Part shown: piece by piece, positions 37,425 to 51,753 of the stretch
Layout: every line of letters begins with the position of its first letter
How positions within the stretch are numbered: position 1 is the first letter of the stretch
Assembly: GCF_003369915.1 (NCBI RefSeq)
Contig: NC_046674.1
Coordinates: 3,720,001 to 3,784,000, forward strand
DNA: 64,000 bases
Source of the DNA: Drosophila miranda
Taxonomy: Eukaryota > Arthropoda > Insecta > Diptera > Drosophilidae
Direction: 5' to 3'
Program-made: the position numbers and the translations under genes
Notes under the pieces: model-generated
Told to the model about the DNA's origin: nothing
The model's database searches: none
The model's input: the letters and a program-made list of their open reading frames with translations, nothing else

Positions 37425-37480
37425 GGAACGAGCACTAACCATACAGTATACAGTATATTGTATGGTTAGTGGAACGAGCA
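37425..37480. repeat. 12-base inverted repeat bounded by a 10-base direct repeat
   Basis: Perfect arms ACTAACCATACA (37434-37445) and TGTATGGTTAGT (37459-37470) surround a 13-base loop. GGAACGAGCA occurs immediately on both sides (37425-37434 and 37471-37480; the left copy shares its last A with the arm). The structure resembles a tiny foldback insertion with its target-site duplication, about 140-190 bases upstream of the cGAS-like start codon. Confidence 0.75.
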
Positions 37481-37757
37481 AATATAAAAATATTCGATCT
37501 TTCGTCGACGAACAGCAGGAAGGAAGCAATCGATCAAGTGCCAGCCGGCTAAAAATCTAATCAATCGAATGAAAGCCAGTTATATTTTAATTTTATTAAT
37601 TGATAAGGAGATAAGAACATGATGTCTATTGTAGTCCTCCAGTTCCACAGCGCCCGCACATGATATATTCCTGCTTGATATCATACAAAATTTCAATTTC
37701 TAACCGATTTTATTCGTAAGCAAGCAAAAAACAGTGTAACCCTAGAGCATGTGCACC

Positions 37758-37767
37758 TGGTCACACT
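37758..37767 (+). promoter_or_regulatory. Ohler-1 type core-promoter motif (TGGTCACACT)
   Basis: This matches the fly Motif 1 consensus YGGTCACACT bound by M1BP. It lies between the divergent cGAS-like and helicase genes, and could serve either. Confidence 0.5.
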
Positions 37768-37960
37768 CTGCCCCTAATTAAATTTTTCACACGTTTAGTC
37801 GACCGCATATTTCGTCGATCTGAGTACTGGGCTTTAAGAAAAGAGAGGGGTGGATATACAAGGAGAATTTACATACAGTATCATTTTCCGTTTTTTTTTA
37901 CTGAAGATGTTCACCTGTTTAAATAGAGGGGGGCTAAGTGGGCTAAGTTCGTTTTCCCCA

Positions 37961-38036
37961 TCGGTATTTTTAGGTATATTCTCAAAATGACACGGAATAT
38001 TTCGATATATATCTGAACGTCCGGTGGTATATTTTA
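37961..38036 (+). promoter_or_regulatory. Helicase core promoter: GGTATATTT-type motif cluster
   Basis: Copies of GGTATWTT and AAAATGACACGGAATATTT lie 130-200 bases upstream of the helicase ATG. The same composite (AAAATGAGATGGTATATTT) is found in the zetaCOP promoter. This is typical of broadly expressed fly genes. Confidence 0.55.
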
Positions 38037-38164
38037 TTCACAAATCTGCGGGCACACTTCATTTACAAGGCTGGAAAATTTTGTGAAGTGAAAACGCAGA
38101 AAAAAAAACGTACAATAAAAATTTATAATTTCGCGAAGAATTGTACATTAAACATCACAAAACC

Positions 38165-43454
<5,290 letters not shown>

Positions 43455-44310
43455 ATCACACAGACAAAGCCATTTCTAAAGAAGCTATCAAAACGTAGAC
43501 CCGGCTCTGCTGTATTTAATTTAGCTTACAAACACACACATTACAAACAAACAAAAAACACCAACACCCCACACATCCCCCACACACAGAAAACCACACC
43601 TTTTTGGAGGACGCACACTGACCAGAGATCCGCGATCCAGAGATTCTGGTCTAGAGCGACGACATTGATACGTTCTTCTGTGTAGATCTCCGCCCACGTC
43701 TTAGCTATATAATATGGTTTAAACTGAAATCAAACACGCTTTTAATTTGATAAATCTCATCGTTTTCCTTAACCCAATTAGTTGATAAGATTTTGGTTTA
43801 GTCAAATTTGTAGGGCATTCGAGTGCCGATCAGCAATATTGATGGCATTTATATTTCCACGGCCCTGGGCGTGTTTGATTTCAATATACAATTCTCGAAT
43901 ATTGTATGTAACATTCATTCGACACTACACACACCACTCACTGCAAGCAAATGTTTGCAATGCTCTCCAAACAACCAAAAACAATCAACATACAAATTCG
44001 GAAAGGTTTATACCCACAAGGAACTGGGTATAAACCGAAGACATTAACAATTTTCACACTCACGGACACAAAACAAAAAATGTCAATTTCTTAGAATCAA
44101 ACGCGTATTATATCATCTTAAACCATATTATGTGACTAGTCTAATTAATTGCCTATCGGCGTACTTCAAACTAAATAACAAAATCAAATAAAACAACTAA
44201 CAACAAACAGCCACAAAATGAATGTCTAACACCCAATAATACAGAATGAAATTCCATTTTATGTGAGCCTTTGAGCAAGAATTGATTGATACAACAGATA
44301 TGAATAAAGG
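43455..44310 (+). other. Helicase 3' UTR
   Basis: AT-rich, CA-rich sequence after the TAA stop. AATAAA occurs near 44186 and again near 44302, giving likely 3' ends about 730 and 850 bases past the stop. Confidence 0.6.
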
Positions 44311-45032
44311 AATTAATTAGACATTCGAATGCGTTCTTCCTTTCTCCTTTCTCCGATCGATCCCACTGGCAACAAACTTCATAAAAATTAAAGGTATGTC
44401 TGCTTTCCATTCTCTTTAAGGTTTAAACTTAATTGATTTTCTTTTATTTTTCATTTAAATATACATATACATACAATATATATATTCATATAAGAAAAAC
44501 TATTATACATCCAAAATTATCATAATAATCAATAGAACTAAATTATACAAATATTACAAGACAAGACAGCTTCATACGCTAATGGTTAATCATCTCCAAC
44601 GAACGTTCCATCGCTGACACCATTTCGAGAATTGGACAGAAAAATATTTGATCGGTAAAAAATTACACCATGACAATTATGAATAACAAAATTTTTGTAT
44701 GAGACTGTTTCATTGCAATATAGAATTATTTACTCGTACTTTGTATGATTTGTGTTTGCTTTGTTCTCGGGGGCTTCCTCTCCCTTCATTTGTGGCATTT
44801 GCATATATTGTATATCGCTTTATGACGCTATACTCGATTCCTAAATCTATTAACCCCTTGCGCTTTCTCCTACCCTATCCTCTTCTTTAATAATCCTTTG
44901 GCTGCCTCGTGAATATTATTTTTTGTCTAGTTTTAATGCTTGTTGTATTTGTTGCTTCGCATAAGTTTAGTAGTTGTTTTCACAGTTGCCACTTGAAATA
45001 GGTTTTGGAGACCAAAAACTGACCTTTCTTGA
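44311..45032. other. Intergenic, nothing recognised
   Basis: AT-rich DNA between the helicase 3' end and the tandem-repeat block. I see no gene, RNA or known repeat here. Confidence 0.5.
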
Positions 45033-45500
45033 GCCGCTTTAAAGCCACGATACCTTTCTCTTCGTCAAGATATCGGTTGCCGAACATTTGTCTGGATTTT
45101 CACGATCCTGGGAAAGTATCAATCCCCATAGAAAAGGATATTTTTGGGATTTCAGGAAGCCATGGACCGCCCAGATCTCCAAAACAGGAAATGGTAGAGA
45201 AAACTTAATATGTATGAGGGGAAGTATTTTTGATCCTTGATAAGTAATCCTTCAAGGACATTCTTACGATTACAGGAAGCCAAATCAGCCCAAGTCGGCA
45301 CACACATAGCAGAGAAGATTTCATATGTTTGACTTGGGAAGAAAATGTATCCTTTACAAGGACTCTATAAAGGAAAGGATGTTCTCCACGTGACAGGAAA
45401 CCATAGAACGCCTGGATCGGGCCACAAATAGCAAAAAAAGAAAATGTAATTGTATTACTGGGTCAAGTATCCTTAGTAAGGACTCCATCAAGGATAATCG
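45033..45500. repeat. Degenerate tandem repeat, period 120 bases, about 3 units
   Basis: The element CAGGAARCCAT begins at 45153, 45273 and 45393, exactly 120 bases apart. Each copy is followed by a variable CGCC(C/T)(A/G)GATC-type segment, and preceded by an AAGGA-rich segment. Unit identity is low. The first segment (GATTTTCACGATCCTGGGAAAG near 45096) resembles the GATCCTCGCGATCCTGGAAAAG part of the neighbouring 319-base unit, so the two repeats may be related. Confidence 0.7.
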
Positions 45501-45504
45501 CCTG

Positions 45505-47660
45505 GTATCGCCCATTTGACGTCAGATTTAATTTTTTCTTTGGCTATATATCGACTATTTATGAGCCGATCGGCGCGTGGCATGTCATTTCGTGACCGGG
45601 AGAGTCCTGCCAAGCGATTGGCACCAGAAAAAAGGACATCCGAGTCCTCACGATTTTCGCAAAAAATCATGATGTAACCATCATTAAATTTGCCAAAAAT
45701 CGACCCCGTCTTCCTAGTCGAGATTTTGATGCCGTTCGACGGGCTGGATCCTCGCGATCCTGGAAAAGTTGGTCCTTCACCGATCTGACCCTATTTGTCT
45801 AAGATATAGCCTTCCGAAGATTTGGATTTACACATCATGCAAATAATGGTTTTTTCTGTTCGCTATATTTGGACTATTTATGGGCCGATCGGAGCGTGGC
45901 ATGTCATTTCGTGACCGGGAGAGTCCTGCCAAGCGATTGGCACCAGAAAAAAGGACATCCGAGTCCTCACGATTTTCGCAAAAAATCATGATGTAACCAT
46001 CATTAAATTTGCCAAAAATCGACCCCGTCTTCCTAGTCGAGATTTTGATGCCGTTCGACGGGCTGGATCCTCGCGATCCTGGAAAAGTTGGTCCTTCACC
46101 GATCTGACCCTATTTGTCTAAGATATAGCCTTCCGAAGATTTGGATTTACACATCATGCAAATAATGGTTTTTTCTGTTCGCTATATTTGGACTATTTAT
46201 GGGCCGATCGGAGCGTGGCATGTCATTTCGTGACCGGGAGAGTCCTGCCAAGCGATTGGCACCAGAAAAAAGGACATCCGAGTCCTCACGATTTTCGCAA
46301 AAAATCATGATGTAACCATCATTAAATTTGCCAAAAATCGACCCCGTCTTCCTAGTCGAGATTTTGATGCCGTTCGACGGGCTGGATCCTCGCGATCCTG
46401 GAAAAGTTGGTCCTTCACCGATCTGACCCTATTTTTCTAAGATATAGCCTTCGAAAGATTCTGATTTTCACACCATTAAAATACTGGTTTCTTCTGCACG
46501 CTATATCTCTGCCAAATGGCATCCTATCGGGTCGTGGCATGTCATTTCGTGACCGGGAGAGTCCTGCCAAGCGATTGGCACCAGAAAAAAGGACATCCGA
46601 GTCCTCACGATTTTCGCAAAAAATCATGATGTAACCATCATTAAATTTGCCAAAAATCGACCCCGTCTTCCTAGTCGAGATTTTGATGCCGTTCGACGGG
46701 CTGGATCCTCGCGATCCTGGAAAAGTTGGTCCTTCACCGATCTGACCCTATTTGTCTAAAATATAGCCTTCCGAAGATTTGGATTTACACATCATGCAAA
46801 TAATGGTTTTTTCTGTTCGCTATATTTGGACTATTTATGGGCCGATCGGAGCGTGGCATGTCATTTCGTGACCGGGAGAGTCCTGCCAAGCGATTGGCAC
46901 CAGAAAAAAGGACATCCGAGTCCTCACGATTTTCGCAAAAAATCATGATGTAACCATCATTAAATTTGCCAAAAATCGACCCCGTCTTCCTAGTCGAGAT
47001 TTTGATGCCGTTCGACGGGCTGGATCCTCGCGATCCTGGAAAAGTTGGTCCTTTACCGATCTGGCCCTATTTGTCTAAGATATAGCCTTCGAAAGATTCT
47101 GATTTTCACACCATTAAAATACTGGTTTCTTCTGCACGCTATATCTCTGCCAAATGGCATCCTATCGGGTCGTGGCATGTCATTTCGTGACCGGGAGAGT
47201 CCTGCCAAGCGATTGGCACCAGAAAAAAGGACATCCGAGTCCTCACGATTTTCGCAAAAAATCATGATGTAACCATCATTAAATTTGCCAAAAATCGACC
47301 CCGTCTTCCTAGTCGAGATTTTGATGCCGTTCGACGGGCTGGATCCTCGCGATCCTGGAAAAGTTTGTCCTTCACCGATCTGACCCTATTTGTCTAAAAT
47401 ATAGCCTTCCGAAGATTTGGATTTACACATCATGCAAATAATGGTTTTTTCTGTACGCTATATTTGGACTATTTATGGGCCGATCGGGGCGTGGCATGTC
47501 ATTTCGTGACCGGGAGAGTCCTGCCAAGCGATTTGCACCAAAAAAAAGGACATCCGAGTCCTCACGATTTTCGCAAAAAATTATGATGTAACCATCAGAT
47601 ATCTCTCGGCATCCAATCGGGGCGTGGCATGTCATTTCGTGACCGGGAGGACATCTACTT
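45505..47660. repeat. Homogeneous tandem array, 319-base unit, two alternating variants
   Basis: The anchor CATGTCATTTCGTGACCGGG starts at 45581, 45900, 46219, 46538, 46857, 47176 and 47495: six successive steps of exactly 319 bases. A last anchor at 47628 is only 133 bases further, so that unit has lost about 186 bases. The first 200 bases of each unit are nearly identical. The remainder has two types: B (GATTTGGATTTACACATCATGC) and A (GATTCTGATTTTCACACCATTA). The order of spacers is B, B, A, B, A, B. Short ORFs of 60-80 codons recur in every unit on both strands, but have no coding evidence. This is satellite-like DNA in a gene-rich region. Confidence 0.93.
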
Positions 47661-48260
47661 TTCAACTACAGCTCCGCCCAAAAGTATGCCAAGATTTCTG
47701 TAATCAGTAGCAATCATACTTTACTAGCGCCATTAGAAGGCCATTCTGGGCGTGCCACGACTTCTTGTGATCGGAAAAGTATACTTGATTGCTTGGGTTC
47801 GGATGAGACCTCAAGTTATTTAAGGACTTATGCTTAACAGTGAAAGAGGAACCCCAAAAGTATGCCTGATTGTTTTTTTTTTGTGTTGCTTTTGGAAAAC
47901 GAGCTTGTTAAGGATTTCATAGAAATGCCATGGGACCAGCCTCGAATTTGGGGTCGATTGACTTCTTTTTGGCATCAGAAAATAGGACATCAATTTCGCA
48001 AACGATCATCATTAAATTTGGTAAAAGTCGACCTCACATTTGTATGTCGTTATGGCTGTATTGAGCGTTCTTGTGATCGGTGGAAATATTGGTATCGATT
48101 GACCGACATTATACCTATAAAACGACGTTTTTATAATAGCTTTTGTCATTGTACAAAATCTTTATGTAATAATATCGAATTAAAACTATGAATAGAAGCA
48201 AAAAAAAGGGACCATTTGGTGGAAAAGTGGGCCAGCGATCAAAAAGAGGACCAGTTTTGG
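47661..48260. repeat. Decayed copies of the 319-base unit at the right array edge
   Basis: Near 47747 GGGCGTGCCACGACTTCTTGTGATCGGAAAAG matches the unit anchor region imperfectly. Near 47970-48030 GGCATCAGAAAATAGGACATC and CATCATTAAATTTGGTAAAAGTCGACC match GGCACCAGAAAAAAGGACATC and CATCATTAAATTTGCCAAAAATCGACC of the array. A 109-codon ORF (47862-48191) overlies this and is a by-product. Confidence 0.75.
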
Positions 48261-48580
48261 TGTTTTGGGACTAATAGTGGCAACCGTGGTTTTAGTAATT
48301 AATACGCGTATAGTTTTGTCGTATATGGGGGGCACAATCTACCCGGTTCGGGAGGGGTCTGAAACATCGAGTGCAGTTTTACAATTTCTTAATTGATTTT
48401 CTTCGATTTTTTTTTGGCTTTTCGCGTTTTTTTTTCTTGTAGTATTTTATAGTTTTGGTTAATTAGTTCTTCCTGTTCTTTGGCTGCGGTTTATCTAACT
48501 CTGATTCTGTTCAGAATGTGGTTTTATCCTTTGCTACGGTTGCGTTTGCGTTTGCTTGCTGTTTGTTACATATATAGATA
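48261..48580. other. Probable 3' UTR of the C1orf21-like gene
   Basis: AT-rich sequence directly downstream (on the - strand) of the stop at 48581. No other feature is recognised. Confidence 0.45.
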
Positions 48581-51001
48581 TCACGATAGTTCCTGCGAGA
48601 ACTGGGTCTCCAGGGTGGGTCTAGTTCTAGTTGGATTTCTGCTGGGATTGCGTATCGGTGGTCCTGGGCTGCCATAGCCCGCGGCATACAGCTGCGGGCA
48701 CGAGTCTTTTATGAGTTCCTGCGTCTCGCGCAGCTGCCGCTGCACTTGCGGCGCCAATCGCTGAACGCTAATGGCCGCTGGAAACTTGTATTCCGCAGCG
48801 GGTGCGGCCTGCTGGGAAGACATACAGAACAGAAAAATCTATTAGGATCTATTGTGAGTTAAGTTCGTTTTGATCCTACCTGCACTCCGTGCATGATCTC
48901 GCCGTAGTAGCCACCCGGAGGCGGTGGCGGTGGCGGCTGCTTTTGCTGTTGCTGACTTTGGCTGTGTGGAGCGGTTTGTATTTCGTACGTTTCGGGGGCA
49001 TTCAGGGAAGCCGATGTCGCAGCTCCCTGTGGGGGAGTGCTCGGTGCGCCGTAGTAGGCCAGCTGCAAAGGCGCTCGTCCTACTCCCACTCCCACCCCGC
49101 TGGCGCCGGCGCCATTGAGGAAACCCGCTGCACCCGGCTGCTGCATGAGTTGGGAGCCGGCTGTGATATACTGAACGGAAGGAGGGGCTGCGGATACAGG
49201 GCAGGAGCTGATCGGCGGCGAGGGCGCCGCTCCATACATCAGTCGCTTGGGACTGACGCTCTGCTGCATGACTCCGGCGGGAAGGGACAGCATATACTGC
49301 TGCTGTTGTTGGTACAGTTGCTGCTGTTGCTGTTGGAGCTGCTGCTGATGGATCTGTTGCTGCTGTTGGAGCTGCTGCTGCTGTTGGAGCTGGGCAAGCT
49401 GCGCTGCGGCTGCAGCAGTGGACGTATGGACGATGTTGGCATCCATCTGGGGCAGGAGGATAAGCTGCTGTTGCTGCTGCTGTTGTTGCTGGTAGAGAAC
49501 GGCGGCCTGCTGCTGGTGCTGCTGTTGTCGCCCCGCCAAAACATGCTGAGGTAGATACTCCGTCGCGGCCATCGTACCACATGCCGCTGAGGGCTGGAGT
49601 AGGAGCCCTGCGCTTCGCGGTGGCTGCTTCAGCGGCACCTGCACCTGTCGGATGGGCGTGGTCTGCAGCGAGCGGCTGGCGGAGGAGCAAATGGAGGCGG
49701 TGAGGCTGGCGGATTCCCAATGCTGGCGCAGGGCATTCAGACGTGCCTCCTCCAAGGCGACTTCCGTCTCGCTGGCCGAGTCGTAGTCGGGACCCTGCAG
49801 GGGTCATAGGTTACTAGAGTGTTTTGCCGGAATAATTTGCAGTACTCACCTCATCGATCTTTCTGTCCAGCATGCGGAAAAAGTTCTGTTGGCTTGAGGA
49901 TATTTCCCTGGAAATGGGGAGAACATTGTTAGCGGGGCATTCAGAGGAGATCCTTTCGTATAGGAATTGCTTACTGGCTTTGCAGCAACGATAGATTCTT
50001 GGCACGCAGCAGTGACACGGCCACATCCTCGTCAGAGTCCTGGATATCCTTATTGCTTTGCTCCTCGCTCTCCTCGTGCTTCTCGCGGTCGCGTTGCTGT
50101 GCCTTCTCGGTGTCCTCGATGTGGCCTTCGTCCTCATCCGTTTCGGCATCTGAATCGGCTGCGAAGAGACCAAGGACCAGAGAATATTATAGAAGATGAG
50201 TTGGCAATTCCGAGAGTGCCACAAAGTGGCAAAACTTTAGCAATAAAGTGAACTTGCGACTGCTGTTCGTTCGAGAACCCGAGACCGGGTGACACACATT
50301 GATAGCAGCACTTGGCGCTCTCCCAGGACATGGTGTGGCCTACCACTTCGAGAAAGTTCCATTCATCTTTCATAACATTCGGTCAAGACCTGCTTCTATG
50401 TACCTAATATTTCTTTGTGCCTCTTCTTTAAAGATGGCCATAAATTTAATTAAAGGGAGTTATGAATTTTAATGCAAATCCAACAAGGAGAAGAGAGAAA
50501 TCCAAAGCCACGAAACGAAGGTTATTATGAATAATTAATCTAGGATCCCGTACGAAACGAAGCGTAAGCGTAGCTTGCGCCTACGAGAAACAAGAAATTT
50601 GGGTCGTTTATGGCACAATGGCGCCTTTGTGTATGCTACACATTTTGGCTTGAACCCTTTTCCACACACACAGCCACAGACACACATGAAAAAAGAGAAA
50701 GAGAGAGAGAGAGAGCAGGACCCTTGGGGGCAGACCACACCCACCTTATCGCAGCGCCCATTGCAACAACAAGTTGCTTTTTTAGCAGTTAATTATACAC
50801 AAACACACGCACACATACAAAGAGAGAGAGAGGGAGAGAAAACACAAAGGAGAAAGAGAATAGAGTGAAGGAAGCAGACGAAGTGGTGATAGGGAAGGAA
50901 GGTGAACATCGTTGAACGTGCAGTGGAAGTGGGGCATAGTCAAAAGTTTGGCCCATGTAGGTTAGATTTTTACATTTTTATAAACTTAAGAGCAAGCACA
51001 C

Positions 51002-51032
<31 letters not shown>

Positions 51033-51532
51033 TATGCACGTGGTGTGTGTATATAGTATATATATAGACAATGGGGATTTTTAAATGGGGGTTTTAAAAA
51101 TGTAGGCCTTTATTACTTGGCTGAATGCATGGGTCCCCTCTCGGGGAACAGCAGAGGTCTTCTCTTTCTCTGTTCTGCTGCTAGTGACATATTAATCAAT
51201 GATGTCCTCATTGTGTGGAAACAGGTGGCTCACACAGATACAAGCAAGCACACACTCGCAGAGAGACAGACACACACACACACACGCATACATGTATGGC
51301 AAGATTGAAGGCAAATTGATGTCGTCATGCGTGTAAGCTTTTGTTATTGGAACTAAAGGGAAGGAAAGGGAAGGTAGCTCTGTAGCCTCCCGATCGACCT
51401 CGACACCTCTATATCCTCCCTCCTTCTTTCACCCGCTTTCACCCAACACTCACCATGTCCTCCTTTCTTGCCATTAGCTTTACTCTTCGATTTCCTGGGA
51501 TACAAATGTATCTTGCTCTGCCCGCAGCCCAT
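48581..51532 (-). CDS. C1orf21-like N-myristoylated polyglutamine protein (488 residues)
   Basis: Five exons are assembled as complement(join(48581..48811, 48880..49794, 49850..49907, 49975..50158, 51454..51532)), all with GT/AG and phases that close. The start at 51532 has a strong context (AAG before ATGG) and an in-frame TAG upstream with no other ATG between. The N-terminus MGCGQSK fits N-myristoylation (Gly2, Ser6) plus palmitoylation (Cys3), so membrane attachment is expected. Basic residues follow (HLYPRKSKSKANGKKGG), then an acidic stretch (SDAETDEDEG). The conserved core SSSQQNFFRMLDRKIDEGPDYDS (91-113, quoted in two exons) matches, from memory, human C1orf21 (also MGC-starting) at SQQ-FFRMLD-KI--G-DY. 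After about residue 115 comes a fly-type Gln/Pro/Gly-rich extension with no known domain. The function of the family is unknown. Confidence 0.85.
50159..51453 (-). other. First intron of the C1orf21-like gene
   Basis: A 1.3 kb intron with donor CATG|GTGAGT and acceptor CTTCGCAG. It contains CA and GA microsatellites (for example 50999-51032 and 50696-50716) and no exon-like ORF. Confidence 0.7.
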
Positions 51533-51718
51533 CTTCCGTCTGTGCCTCTGGCAACGTTGTTGCTGCTCCCGCGGCTGCTTCTGCTTCTGCTTCTATCGCT
51601 GCTTCGGATGCTGCTGCTGCCTGTGAGTGTGTCTCTGCTACTGCGACTTTTGTTGTTTTCTTCAATTTGTGTGTTTCTTTATTTTATTATTAATTTGTTG
51701 CTCGACACGTTCTCCTCG

Positions 51719-51753
51719 CCGTGCCGTGCCGTGCCGTGCCGTGCCGTGCCGTG
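51719..51753. repeat. CCGTG pentanucleotide repeat, seven units
   Basis: Perfect (CCGTG)7 about 190 bases upstream of the C1orf21-like start codon, in the likely 5' UTR or promoter of that - strand gene. Confidence 0.85.

Noticed and set aside
45505..47660. Array as a CRISPR or protein-coding repeat locus
   Set aside because: The unit is far too long and the genome is eukaryotic. The recurring 60-80 codon ORFs have no consistent start and change with each variant.
47862..48191. 109-codon + strand ORF right of the 319-base array
   Set aside because: It overlies a decayed copy of the repeat unit. The open frame is incidental.
48842..49807. 321-codon ORF on the - strand overlapping the C1orf21-like exon in another frame
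   Set aside because: It is a shifted frame of the CAG-rich exon (giving Ala/Pro/Thr/Ser). The spliced frame has matching exon phases and the conserved motif, and this one does not.
51480..51665. Apparent 61-residue ORF covering the first exon of the C1orf21-like gene
   Set aside because: Its first codon is TTG, not ATG, so it is not a normal upstream ORF. The real start is the ATG at 51532 in another frame.
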